Shown here in pieces: positions 21,882-35,698 of a DNA stretch of 64,000 bases. The number at the start of each line of letters is the position of its first letter. Position 1 is the first letter of the stretch. Under the pieces are notes generated by a model. It saw only the letters and a program-made list of their open reading frames with translations. It ran no database searches and had not been told where the DNA came from. The stretch is from Steromphala cineraria (lineage: Eukaryota; Mollusca; Gastropoda; Trochida; Trochidae): positions 66,202,790-66,266,789 of the forward strand of contig OU744729.1 of assembly GCA_916613615.1 (NCBI GenBank), written 5' to 3'. The position numbers and the translations under genes were made by a program.

Positions 21882-24800
21882 ATGCAAAGCCTATATCTGT
21901 ATAACCTGAATTCAGATTTTTCAATATACGTCAAAATTAAAGGTCTTAGAAATCAATTTGTGCACATCTCTACATGCTCGCTACACCTTTACGAACAGTT
22001 TCTGCCCATTTTTAATCAAAATTTTAAAAATCATGTTTTTGGTCAAAAATGCAAAGCCTATATCTGTATAACCTGAATTCAGATTTTTCAATATACGTCA
22101 AAATAAAAGGTCTTAGAAATCAATTTGTGGGCATCTCTACATGCTCGCTACACCTTTACGAACAGTTTCTGCCCATTTTTAATCAAAATTTTGAAAGTCA
22201 TGTTTTTGGTATAAAATGCAGTGGATGTCTGTGTAGGGTTCTCTCCCTTGTTCAATTAACACTGGTCATTTTAAGTGAAAATAGAAGGTCTTAAAAATCA
22301 GTTTTTGCAAATTTCTACATGCTTGGTACACCTTAAAGAACAGTTTCTGCCCATTTTCAATCAAAACATTGAAAGTTATGTTTTTGATGAAAAATGCAAA
22401 GCCTATATCTGTATAACCTGAATTCAGGATTTTCAATATACGTCAAAATAAAAGGTCTTAGAAATCAATTTGTGCGCATCTCTACATGCTCGCTACACCT
22501 TAAAGAACAGTTTCTGCCCATTTTTAATCAAAATTTTGAAAGTCATGTTTTTGGTGAAAAATGCAAAGCCTATATCTGTAAAACCTGAATTAAGATTTTT
22601 CAATATACGTCTAAATAAAAGGTCTTAGAAATCAATTTGTGCACATCTCTACATGCTCGCTACACCTTTACGAACAGTTTCTGCCCATTTTTAATCAAAA
22701 TTTTGAAAGTCATGTTTTTGGTAGAAAATGCAGTGGATGTCTGTGTAGGGTTCTCCCCCTTGTTCAATTAACACTGGTCATTTTAAGTGAAAATAGAAGG
22801 TCTTAAAAATAAGTTTTTGCAAATTTCTACATGCTTGGTACACCTTAAAGAACAGTTTCTGCCCATTTTCAATCAAAACATTGAAAGTCATGTTTTTGAT
22901 GAAAAATGCAAAGCCTATATCTGTATAACCTGAATTCAGATTTTTCAATATACGTCAAAATAAAAAGTCTTAGAATTCAATTTGTGCACATCTCTACATG
23001 CTCGCTACACCTTTACGAACAGTTTCTGCCCAATTTTAATCAAAATTTTGAAAGTCATGTTTTTGGTAAAAAATGCAAAGCCTATATCTGTATAACCTGA
23101 ATTCAGATTTTTCAATATACGTCAAAATTAAAGGTCTTAGAAATCAATTTGTGCACATCTCTACATGCTCGCTACACCTTTACGAACAGTTTCTGCCCAT
23201 TTTTAATCAAAATTTTGAAAATCATGTTTTTGGTCAAAAATGCAAAGCCTATATCTGTATAACCTGAATTCAGATTTTTCAATATACGTCTAAATAAAAG
23301 GTCTTAGAAATCAATTTGTGCACATCTCTACATGCTCGCTACACCTTTACGAACAGTTTCTGCCCATTTTTAATCAAAATTTTGAAAGTCATGTTTTTGG
23401 TAGAAAATGCAGTGGATGTCTGTGTAGGGTTCTCTCCCTTGTTCAATTAACACTGGTCATTTTAAGTGAAAATAGAAGGTTCTAAAAATCAGTTTTTGCA
23501 AATTTCTACATGCTTGGTACACCTTAAAGAACAGTTTCTGCCCATTTTCAATCAAAACATTGAAAGTTATGTTTTTGATGAAAAATGCAAAGCCTATATC
23601 TGTATAACCTGAATTCAGGATTTTCAATATACGTCAAAATAAAAGGTCTTAGAAATCAATTTGTGCGCATCTCTACATGCTCGCTACACCTTAAAGAACA
23701 GTTTCTGCCCATTTTCAATCAAAATATTGAAAGTTATGTTTTTGATGAAAAATGCAAAGCCTATATCTGTAAAACCTGAATTAAGATTTTTCAATATACG
23801 TCTAAATAAAAGGTCTTAGAAATCAATTTGTGCACATCTCTACATGCTCGCTACACCTTTACGAACAGTTTCTGCCCATTTTTAATCAAAATTTTGAAAG
23901 TCATGTTTTTGGTAGAAAATGCAGTGGATGTCTGTGTAGGGTTCTCTCCCTTGTTCAATTAACACTGGTCATTTTAAGTGAAAATAAAAGGTCTTAAAAA
24001 TCAGTTTTTGCAAATCTCTACATGCTTGGTACACCTTAAAGAACAGTTTCTGCCCATTTTCAATCAAAATATTGAAAGTTATGTTTTTGATGAAAAATGC
24101 AACGCCTATATCTGTATAACCTGAAATCAGATTTTTCAATATACGTCAAAATAAAAGGTCTTAGAAATCTATTTGTGAGCATCTCTAAATGCTCGCTACA
24201 CCTTTACGAAGAGTTTCTGCCCATTTTTAATCAAAATTTTGAAAGTCATGTTTTTGGTAGAAAATGCAGTGGATGTCTGTGTAGGGTTCTCTCGCTTCTT
24301 CAATTAACACTGGTCATTTTAAGTGAAAATAAAAGGTCTTAAAAATTAGTTTTTGCAAATCTCTACATGCTTGGTACACCTTAAAGAACAGTTTCTGCCC
24401 ATTTTCAATCAAAATATTGAAAGTCATGTTTTTGATGAAAAATGCAAAGCCTATATCTGTATAACCTGAATTCAGATTTTTCAATATACGTCAAAATAAA
24501 AGGTCTTAGAAATCAATTTGTGCGCATCTCTACATGCTCGCTACACCTTTACGAACAGTTTCTGCCCATTTTTAATCAAAATTTTGAAAGTCATGTTTTT
24601 GGTAGAAAATGCAGTGGATGTCTGTGTAGGGTTCTCTCCCTTGTTCAATTAACACTGGTCATTTTAAGTGAAAATAAAAGGTCTTAAAAATCAGTTTTTG
24701 CAAATCTCTACATGCTTGGTACACCTTTAAGAACAGTTTCTGCCCATTTTCAATCAAAATATTGAAAGTCATGTTTTTGATGAAAAATGCAAAGCCTATA

Positions 24801-26655
24801 TCTGTAAAACCTGAATACATATTTTTCAATATACGTCAAAATAAAAGGTCTTAGAAATCAATTTGTGCACATCTCTACATGCTCGCTACACCTTTACGAA
24901 CAGTTTCTGCCCATTTTTAATCAAAATTTTGAAAGTCATGTTTTTGGTGAAAAATGCAAAGCCTATATCTGTATAACATGAATTCAGATTTTTCAATATA
25001 CGTCTAAATAAAAGGTCTTAGAAATCAATTTGTGCGCATCTCTACATGCTCGCTACACCTTTACGAACAGTTCTGCCAATTTTTAATCAAAATTTTGAAA
25101 GTCATGTTTTTGGTGAAAAATGCAAAGCCTATATCTGTATAACCTGAATTCAGATTTTTCAATATGCGTCAAAATAAAAGGTCTTAGAAATCAATTTGTG
25201 CGCATCTCTACATGCTCGCTACACCTTTACGAACAGTTTCTGCCCATTTTTAATCAAAATTTTGAAAGTCATGTTTTTGGTAGAAAATGCAGTGGATGTC
25301 TGTGTAGGGTTCTCTCCCTTGTTCAATTAACACTGGTCATTTTAAGTGAAAATAGAAGGTCTTAAAAATCAGTTTTTGCAAATTTCTACATGCTTGGTAC
25401 ACCTTAAAGAACAGTTTCTGCCCATTTTCAATCAAAACATTGAAAGTTATGTTTTTGATGAAAAATGCAAAGCCTATATCTGTATAACCTGAATTCAGAT
25501 TTTTCAATATACGTCAAAATAAAAGGTCTTAGAAATCAATTTGTGCGCATCTCTACATGCTCGCTACACCTTTACGAACAGTTTCTGCCCATCTTTAATC
25601 AAAATTTTGAAAGTCATGTTTTTGGTGAAAAATGCAAAGCCTATATCTGTATAACATGAATTCAGATTTTTCAATATACGTCAAAATAAAAGGTCTTAGA
25701 AATCAATTTGTGCGCATCTCTACATGCTCGCTACACCTTTACGAACAGTTTCTGCCCATTTTCAATCAAAATATTGAAAGTTATGTTTTTGATGAAAAAT
25801 GCAAAGCCTATATCTGTATAACTTGAATTCAGATTTTTCAATATACGTCAAAATAAAAGGTCTTAGAAATCAATTTGTGAGCATCTCTACATGCTCGCTA
25901 CACCTTTACGAACAGTTTCTGCCCATTTTTAATCAAAATTTTGAAAGTCATGTTTTTGGTATAAAATGCAGTGGATGTCTGTGTAGGGTTCTCTCCCTTG
26001 TTCAATTAACACTGGTCATTTTAAGTGAAAATAAAAGGTCTTAAAAATCAGTTTTTGCAAATCTCTACATGCTTGGTACACCTTAAAGAACAGTTTCTGC
26101 CCATTTCCAATCAAAATATTGAAAGTTATGTTTTTGATGAAAAATGCAAAGCCTATATCTGTATAACCTGAATTCAGATTTTTCAATATACGTCAAAATA
26201 AAAGGTCTTAGAAATCAATTTGTGAGCATCTCTACATGCTCGCTACACCTTTACGAAGAGTTTCTGCCCATTTTTAATCAAAATTTTGAAAGTCATGTTT
26301 TTGGTAGAAAATGCAGTGGATGTCTGTGTAGGGTTCTCTCCCTTCTTCAACTAACACTGGTAATTTTAAGTGAAAATAAAAGGTCTTAAAAATCAGTTTT
26401 TGCAAATCTCTACATGCTTGGTACACCTTAAAGAACAGTTTCTGCCCATTTTCAATCAAAATATTGAAAGTCATGTTTTTGATGAAAAATGCAAAGCCTA
26501 TATTTGTATAACCTGAATTCAGATTTTTCAATATACGTCAAAATAAAAGGTCTTAGAAATCAATTTGTGCGCATCTCTACATGCTCGCTACACCTTTACG
26601 AACAGTTTCTGCCCATTTTTAATCAAAATTTTGAAAGTCATGTTTTTGGTAGAAA
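21882..26655 (+). repeat. 4.8-kb segmental duplication in satellite 1, copy 1
   Basis: Every monomer boundary from 21882 to about 26655 recurs 8013 bp to the right (22049/30062, 22394/30407, 23073/31086, 24097/32110, 25120/33133, 25799/33812, 26489/34502). Rare variants are shared, such as ctctcgcttcttc (24291 and 32304), aaaaattagttt (24344 and 32357) and cctatatttgtataacc (26502 and 34515). Within it, 22394 and 23585 are 1191 bp apart (5A+2B), a nested smaller HOR. Confidence 0.88.
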
Positions 26656-27846
26656 ATGCAGTGGATGTCTGTGTAGGGTTCTCTCCCTTCTTCAACTAAC
26701 ACTGGTAATTTTAAGTGAAAATAAAAGGTCTTAAAAATCAGTTTTTGCAAATCTCTACATGCTTGGTACACCTTAAAGAACAGTTTCTGCCCATTTTCAA
26801 TCAAAACATTGAAAGTCATGTTTTTGATGAAAAATGCAAAGCCTATATCTGTATAACCTGAATTCAGATTTTTCAATATACGTCAAAATAAAAAGTCTTA
26901 GAATTCAATTTGTGCACATCTCTACATGCTCGCTACACCTTTACGAACAGTTTCTGCCCAATTTTAATCAAAATTTTGAAAGTCATGTTTTTGGTAAAAA
27001 ATGCAAAGCCTATATCTGTATAACCTGAATTCAGATTTTTCAATATACGTCAAAATTAAAGGTCTTAGAAATCAATTTGTGCACATCTCTACATGCTCGC
27101 TACACCTTTACGAACAGTTTCTGCCCATTTTTAATCAAAATTTTGAAAGTCATGTTTTTGGTAGAAAATGCAGTGGATGTCTGTGTAGGGTTCTCTCCCT
27201 TGTTCAATTAACACTGGTCATTTTAAGTGAAAATAGAAGGTCTTAAAAATCAGTTTTTGCAAATTTCTACATGCTTGGTACACCTTAAAGAACAGTTTCT
27301 GCCCATTTTCAATCAAAACATTGAAAGTCATGTTTTTGATGAAAAATGCAAAGCCTATATCTGTATAACCTGAAATCAGATTTTTCAATATACGTCAAAA
27401 TAAAAGGTCTTAGAAATCTATTTGTGAGCATCTCTAAATGCTCGCTACACCTTTACGAAGAGTTTCTGCCCAATTTTAATCAAAATTTTGAAAGTCATGT
27501 TTTTGGTAAAAAATGCAAAGCCTATATCTGTATAACCTGAATTCAGATTTTTCAATATACGTCAAAATTAAAGGTCTTAGAAATCAATTTGTGCACATCT
27601 CTACATGCTCGCTACACCTTTACGAACAGTTTCTGCCCATTTTTAATCAAAATTTTGAAAATCATGTTTTTGGTCAAAAATGCAAAGCCTATATCTGTAT
27701 AACCTGAATTCAGATTTTTCAATATACGTCAAAATAAAAGGTCTTAGAAATCAATTTGTGCGCATCTCTACATGCTCGCTACACCTTTACGAACAGTTTC
27801 TGCCCATTTTTAATCAAAATTTTGAAAGTCATGTTTTTGGTAGAAA

Positions 27847-28024
27847 ATGCAGTGGATGTCTGTGTAGGGTTCTCTCCCTTGTTCAATTAACACTGGTCAT
27901 TTTAAGTGAAAATAAAAGGTCTTAGAAATCAATTTGTGCACATCTCTACATGCTCGCTACACCTTTACGAACAGTTTCTGCCCATTTTTAATCAAAATTT
28001 TGAAAGTTATGTTTTTGGTGAAAA
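27847..28024 (+). repeat. B/A chimeric monomer (178 bp)
   Basis: The first 62 bp are B-specific, but the shared module then follows the A form throughout (gtcttagaaatcaatttgtgc, ctcgctacacc, tcaaaattttga, ggtgaaaa). The monomer keeps the B length. The switch lies at or just after the start of the shared module. A second example is 29550-29727, followed by the same A type. They are best explained by crossover or gene conversion between A and B. Confidence 0.88.
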
Positions 28025-29894
28025 ATGCAAAGCCTATATCTGTATAACATGAATTCAGATTTTTCAATATGCGTCAAAATAAAAGGTCTTAGAAATCAAT
28101 TTGTGCGCATCTCTACATGCTCGCTACACCTTTACGAACAGTTTCTGCCCATTTTTAATCAAAATTTTGAAAGTCATGTTTTTGGTGAAAAATGCAAAGC
28201 CTATATCTGTATAACCTGAATTCAGATTTTTCAATATGCGTCAAAATAAAAGGTCTTAGAAATCAATTTGTGCGCATCTCTACATGCTCGCTACACCTTT
28301 ACGAACAGTTTCTGCCCATTTTTAATCAAAATTTTGAAAGTCATGTTTTTGGTAGAAAATGCAGTGGATGTCTGTGTAGGGTTCTCTCCCTTCTTCAACT
28401 AACACTGGTAATTTTAAGTGAAAATAAAAGGTCTTAAAAATCAGTTTTTGCAAATCTCTACATGCTTGGTACACCTTAAAGAACAGTTTCTGCCCATTTT
28501 CAATCAAAACATTGAAAGTCATGTTTTTGATGAAAAATGCAAAGCCTATATCTGTATAACCTGAATTCAGATTTTTCAATATACGTCAAAATAAAAAGTC
28601 TTAGAATTCAATTTGTGCACATCTCTACATGCTCGCTACACCTTTACGAACAGTTTCTGCCCAATTTTAATCAAAATTTTGAAAGTCATGTTTTTGGTAA
28701 AAAATGCAAAGCCTATATCTGTATAACCTGAATTCAGATTTTTCAATATACGTCAAAATTAAAGGTCTTAGAAATCAATTTGTGCACATCTCTACATGCT
28801 CGCTACACCTTTACGAACAGTTTCTGCCCATTTTTAATCAAAATTTTGAAAGTCATGTTTTTGGTAGAAAATGCAGTGGATGTCTGTGTAGGGTTCTCTC
28901 CCTTGTTCAATTAACACTGGTCATTTTAAGTGAAAATAGAAGGTCTTAAAAATCAGTTTTTGCAAATTTCTACATGCTTGGTACACCTTAAAGAACAGTT
29001 TCTGCCCATTTTCAATCAAAACATTGAAAGTCATGTTTTTGATGAAAAATGCAAAGCCTATATCTGTATAACCTGAATTCAGATTTTTCAATATACGTCA
29101 AAATAAAAAGTCTTAGAATTCAATTTGTGCACATCTCTACATGCTCGCTACACCTTTACGAACAGTTTCTGCCCAATTTTAATCAAAATTTTGAAAGTCA
29201 TGTTTTTGGTAAAAAATGCAAAGCCTATATCTGTATAACCTGAATTCAGATTTTTCAATATACGTCAAAATTAAAGGTCTTAGAAATCAATTTGTGCACA
29301 TCTCTACATGCTCGCTACACCTTTACGAACAGTTTCTGCCCATTTTTAATCAAAATTTTGAAAATCATGTTTTTGGTCAAAAATGCAAAGCCTATATCTG
29401 TATAACCTGAATTCAGATTTTTCAATATACGTCAAAATAAAAGGTCTTAGAAATCAATTTGTGCGCATCTCTACATGCTCGCTACACCTTTACGAAGAGT
29501 TTCTGCCCATTTTTAATCAAAATTTTGAAAGTCATGTTTTTGGTAGAAAATGCAGTGGATGTCTGTGTAGGGTTCTCTCCCTTGTTCAATTAACACTGGT
29601 CATTTTAAGTGAAAATAAAAGGTCTTAGAAATCAATTTGTGCACATCTCTACATGCTCGCTACACCTTTACGAACAGTTTCTGCCCATTTTTAATCAAAA
29701 TTTTGAAAGTTATGTTTTTGGTGAAAAATGCAAAGCCTATATCTGTATAACATGAATTCAGATTTTTCAATATACATCAAAATAAAAGGTCTTAGAAATC
29801 AATTTGTGCACATCTCTACATGCTCGCTACACCTTTACGAACAGTTTCTGCCCAATTTTAATCAAAATTTTGAAAGTCATGTTTTTGGTAAAAA

Positions 29895-32800
29895 ATGCAA
29901 AGCCTATATCTGTATAACCTGAATTCAGATTTTTCAATATACGTCAAAATTAAAGGTCTTAGAAATCAATTTGTGCACATCTCTACATGCTCGCTACACC
30001 TTTACGAACAGTTTCTGCCCATTTTTAATCAAAATTTTGAAAATCATGTTTTTGGTCAAAAATGCAAAGCCTATATCTGTATAACCTGAATTCAGATTTT
30101 TCAATATACGTCAAAATAAAAGGTCTTAGAAATCAATTTGTGGGCATCTCTACATGCTCGCTACACCTTTACGAACAGTTTCTGCCCATTTTTAATCAAA
30201 ATTTTGAAAGTCATGTTTTTGGTAGAAAATGCAGTGGATGTCTGTGTAGGGTTCTCTCCCTTGTTCAATTAACACTGGTCATTTTAAGTGAAAATAGAAG
30301 GTCTTAAAAATCAGTTTTTGCAAATTTCTACATGCTTGGTACACCTTAAAGAACAGTTTCTGCCCATTTTCAATCAAAACATTGAAAGTTATGTTTTTGA
30401 TGAAAAATGCAAAGCCTATATCTGTATAACCTGAATTCAGGATTTTCAATATACGTCAAAATAAAAGGTCTTAGAAATCAATTTGTGCGCATCTCTACAT
30501 GCTCGCTACACCTTAAAGAACAGTTTCTGCCCATTTTTAATCAAAATTTTGAAAGTCATGTTTTTGGTGAAAAATGCAAAGCCTATATCTGTAAAACCTG
30601 AATTAAGATTTTTCAATATACGTCTTAATAAAAGGTCTTAGAAATCAATTTGTGCACATCTCTACATGCTCGCTACACCTTTACGAACAGTTTCTGCCCA
30701 TTTTTAATCAAAATTTTGAAAGTCATGTTTTTGGTAGAAAATGCAGTGGATGTCTGTGTAGGGTTCTCTCCCTTGTTCAATTAACACTGGTCATTTTAAG
30801 TGAAAATAGAAGGTCTTAAAAATCAGTTTTTGCAAATTTCTACATGCTTGGTACACCTTAAAGAACAGTTTCTGCCCATTTTCAATCAAAACATTGAAAG
30901 TCATGTTTTTGATGAAAAATGCAAAGCCTATATCTGTATAACCTGAATTCAGATTTTTCAATATACGTCAAAATAAAAAGTCTTAGAATTCAATTTGTGC
31001 ACATCTCTACATGCTCGCTACACCTTTACGAACAGTTTCTGCCCAATTTTAATCAAAATTTTGAAAGTCATGTTTTTGGTGAAAAATGCAAAGCCTATAT
31101 CTGTATAACCTAAATTCAGATTTTTCAATATACGTCAAAATTAAAGGTCTTAGAAATCAATTTGTGCACATCTCTACATGCTCGCTACACCTTTACGAAC
31201 AGTTTCTGCCCATTTTTAATCAAAATTTTGAAAATCATGTTTTTGGTCAAAAATGCAAAGCCTATATCTGTATAACCTGAATTCAGATTTTTCAATATAC
31301 GTCAAAATAAAAGGTCTTAGAAATCAATTTGTGGGCATCTCTACATGCTCGCTACACCTTTACGAACAGTTTCTGCCCATTTTTAATCAAAATTTTGAAA
31401 GTCATGTTTTTGGTAGAAAATGCAGTGGATGTCTGTGTAGGGTTCTCTCCCTTGTTCAATTAACACTGGTCATTTTAAGTGAAAATAGAAGGTCTTAAAA
31501 ATCAGTTTTTGCAAATTTCTACATGCTTGGTACACCTTAAAGAACAGTTTCTGCCCATTTTCAATCAAAACATTGAAAGTTATGTTTTTGATGAAAAATG
31601 CAAAGCCTATATCTGTATAACCTGAATTCAGGATTTTCAATATACGTCAAAATAAAAGGTCTTAGAAATCAATTTGTGCGCATCTCTACATGCTCGCTAC
31701 ACCTTAAAGAACAGTTTCTGCCCATTTTTAATCAAAATTTTGAAAGTCATGTTTTTGGTGAAAAATGCAAAGCCTATATCTGTAAAACCTGAATTAAGAT
31801 TTTTCAATATACGTCAAAATAAAAGGTCTTAGAAATCAATTTGTGCACATCTCTACATGCTCGCTACACCTTTACGAACAGTTTCTGCCCATTTTTAATC
31901 AAAATTTTGAAAGTCATGTTTTTGGTAGAAAATGCAGTGGATGTCTGTGTAGGGTTCTCTCCCTTGTTCAATTAACACTGGTCATTTTAAGTGAAAATAA
32001 AAGGTCTTAAAAATCAGTTTTTGCAAATCTCTACATGCTTGGTACACCTTAAAGAACAGTTTCTGCCCATTTTCAATCAAAATATTGAAAGTTATGTTTT
32101 TGATGAAAAATGCAACGCCTATATCTGTATAACCTGAATTCAGATTTTTCAATATACGTCAAAATAAAAGGTCTTAGAAATCTATTTGTGAGCATCTCTA
32201 AATGCTCGCTACACCTTTACGAAGAGTTTCTGCCCATTTTTAATCAAAATTTTGAAAGTCATGTTTTTGGTAGAAAATGCAGTGGATGTCTGTGTAGGGT
32301 TCTCTCGCTTCTTCAATTAACACTGGTCATTTTAAGTGAAAATAAAAGGTCTTAAAAATTAGTTTTTGCAAATCTCTACATGCTTGGTACACCTTAAAGA
32401 ACAGTTTCTGCCCATTTTCAATCAAAATATTGAAAGTCATGTTTTTGATGAAAAATGCAAAGCCTATATCTGTATAACCTGAATTCAGATTTTTCAATAT
32501 ACGTCAAAATAAAAGGTCTTAGAAATCAATTTGTGCGCATCTCTACATGCTCGCTACACCTTTACGAACAGTTTCTGCCCATTTTTAATCAAAATTTTGA
32601 AAGTCATGTTTTTGGTAGAAAATGCAGTGGATGTCTGTGTAGGGTTCTCTCCCTTGTTCAATTAACACTGGTCATTTTAAGTGAAAATAAAAGGTCTTAA
32701 AAATCAGTTTTTGCAAATCTCTACATGCTTGGTACACCTTTAAGAACAGTTTCTGCCCATTTTCAATCAAAATATTGAAAGTCATGTTTTTGATGAAAAA

Positions 32801-34668
32801 TGCAAAGCCTATATCTGTAAAACCTGAATACATATTTTTCAATATACGTCAAAATAAAAGGTCTTAGAAATCAATTTGTGCACATCTCTACATGCTCGCT
32901 ACACCTTTACGAACAGTTTCTGCCCATTTTTAATCAAAATTTTGAAAGTCATGTTTTTGGTGAAAAATGCAAAGCCTATATCTGTATAACATGAATTCAG
33001 ATTTTTCAATATACGTCTAAATAAAAGGTCTTAGAAATCAATTTGTGCGCATCTCTACATGCTCGCTACACCTTTACGAACAGTTCTGCCAATTTTTAAT
33101 CAAAATTTTGAAAGTCATGTTTTTGGTGAAAAATGCAAAGCCTATATCTGTATAACCTGAATTCAGATTTTTCAATATGCGTCAAAATAAAAGGTCTTAG
33201 AAATCAATTTGTGCGCATCTCTACATGCTCGCTACACCTTTACGAACAGTTTCTGCCCATTTTTAATCAAAATTTTGAAAGTCATGTTTTTGGTAGAAAA
33301 TGCAGTGGATGTCTGTGTAGGGTTCTCTCCCTTGTTTAATTAACACTGGTCATTTTAAGTGAAAATAGAAGGTCTTAAAAATCAGTTTTTGCAAATTTCT
33401 ACATGCTTGGTACACCTTAAAGAACAGTTTCTGCCCATTTTCAATCAAAACATTGAAAGTTATGTTTTTGATGAAAAATGCAAAGCCTATATCTGTATAA
33501 CCTGAATTCAGATTTTTCAATATACGTCAAAATAAAAGGTCTTAGAAATCAATTTGTGCGCATCTCTACATGCTCGCTACACCTTTACGAACAGTTTCTG
33601 CCCATTTTTAATCAAAATTTTGAAAGTCATGTTTTTGGTGAAAAATGCAAAGCCTATATCTGTATAACATGAATTCAGATTTTTCAATATACGTCAAAAT
33701 AAAAGGTCTTAGAAATCAATTTGTGCGCATCTCTACATGCTCGCTACACCTTTACGAACAGTTTCTGCCCATTTTCAATCAAAATATTGAAAGTTATGTT
33801 TTTGATGAAAAATGCAAAGCCTATATCTGTATAACTTGAATTCAGATTTTTCAATATACGTCAAAATAAAAGGTCTTAGAAATCAATTTGTGAGCATCTC
33901 TACATGCTCGCTACACCTTTACGAACAGTTTCTGCCCATTTTTAATCAAAATTTTGAAAGTCATGTTTTTGGTATAAAATGCAGTGGATGTCTGTGTAGG
34001 GTTCTCTCCCTTGTTCAATTAACACTGGTCATTTTAAGTGAAAATAAAAGGTCTTAAAAATCAGTTTTTGCAAATCTCTACATGCTTGGTACACCTTAAA
34101 GAACAGTTTCTGCCCATTTTCAATCAAAATATTGAAAGTTATGTTTTTGATGAAAAATGCAAAGCCTATATCTGTATAACCTGAATTCAGATTTTTCAAT
34201 ATACGTCAAAATAAAAGGTCTTAGAAATCAATTTGTGAGCATCTCTACATGCTCGCTACACCTTTACGAAGAGTTTCTGCCCATTTTTAATCAAAATTTT
34301 GAAAGTCATGTTTTTGGTAGAAAATGCAGTGGATGTCTGTGTAGGGTTCTCTCCCTTCTTCAACTAACACTGGTAATTTTAAGTGAAATTAAAAGGTCTT
34401 AAAAATCAGTTTTTGCAAATCTCTACATGCTTGGTACACCTTAAAGAACAGTTTCTGCCCATTTTCAATCAAAATATTGAAAGTCATGTTTTTGATGAAA
34501 AATGCAAAGCCTATATTTGTATAACCTGAATTCAGATTTTTCAATATACGTCAAAATAAAAGGTCTTAGAAATCAATTTGTGCGCATCTCTACATGCTCG
34601 CTACACCTTTACGAACAGTTTCTGCCCATTTTTAATCAAAATTTTGAAAGTCATGTTTTTGGTAGAAA
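29895..34668 (+). repeat. 4.8-kb segmental duplication in satellite 1, copy 2
   Basis: This is the partner of 21882-26655 at an offset of 8013 bp. It includes its own 1191-bp repeat (30407 and 31598). Few differences separate the copies: one is ttgtttaattaac at 33333, which adds a stop absent from copy 1. Beyond 34668 the copies differ in the next B monomer (cttgttcaatt versus cttcttcaact), which fixes the right end. Confidence 0.88.
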
Positions 34669-35525
34669 ATGCAGTGGATGTCTGTGTAGGGTTCTCTCCC
34701 TTGTTCAATTAACACTGGTCATTTTAAGTGAAAATAGAAGGTCTTAAAAATCAGTTTTTGCAAATCTCTACATGCTTGGTACACCTTTAAGAACAGTTTC
34801 TGCCCATTTTCAATCAAAACATTGAAAGTTATGTTTTTGATGAAAAATGCAAAGCCTATATCTGTATAACCTGAATTCAGATTTTTCAATATACGTCAAA
34901 ATAAAAGGTCTTAGAAATCAATTTGTGCACATCTCTACATGCTAGCTACACCTTTACGAACAGTTTCTGCCCATTTTTAATCAAAATTTTGAAAGTCATG
35001 TTTTTGGTGAAAAATGCAAAGCCTATATCTGTATAACATGAATTCAGATTTTTCAATATACATCAAAATAAAAGGTCTTAGAAATCAATTTGTGCACATC
35101 TCTACATGCTCGCTACACCTTTACGAACAGTTTCTGCCCATTTTTAATCAAAATTTTGAAAGTCATGTTTTTGGTAGAAAATGCAGTGGATGTCTGTGTA
35201 GGGTTCTCTCCCTTGTTCAATTAACACTGGTCATTTTAAGTGAAAATAGAAGGTCTTAAAAATCAGTTTTTGCAAATTTCAACATGCTTGGTACACCTTA
35301 AAGAACAGTTTCTGCCAATTTTCAATCAAAACATTGAAAGTTATGTTTTTGATGAAAAATGCAAAGCCTATATCTGTATAACCTGAATTCAGATTTTTCA
35401 ATATACGTCAAAATAAAAGGTCTTAGAAATCAATTTGTGCGCATCTCTACATGCTCGCTACACCTTTACGAACAGTTTCTGCCCATTTTTAATCAAAATT
35501 TTGAAAGTCATGTTTTTGGTGAAAA

Positions 35526-35698
35526 ATGCAAAGCCTACATGTATATATGTATAACATGAATTCAGATTTTTCAATATACGTCAAAATAAAAGGTCTTAGA
35601 AATCAATTTGTGCGCATCTCTACATGCTCGCTACACCTTTACGAACAGTTTCTGCCCATTTTCAATCAAAATATTGAAAGTTATGTTTTTGATGAAAA
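35526..35698 (+). repeat. A monomer with 6-bp insertion (173 bp)
   Basis: The A-specific module reads cctacatgtatat where other copies read cctatat, an insertion of 6 bp creating a short tacatgta palindrome. The same insertion occurs in A units starting at 36544, 37062, 38437 and 51912. The first three 35-38-kb examples sit near 518-bp tandem repeats (36377, 36895, 37413), so one founder was amplified locally. The 51912 copy lies beyond the LTR element. Confidence 0.88.

Noticed and set aside
26274..26531. 85-codon minus-strand frame recurring in satellite 1
   Set aside because: It is a chance frame across a B-A junction that appears only where particular variants remove a stop. There is no conservation beyond that of the repeat.
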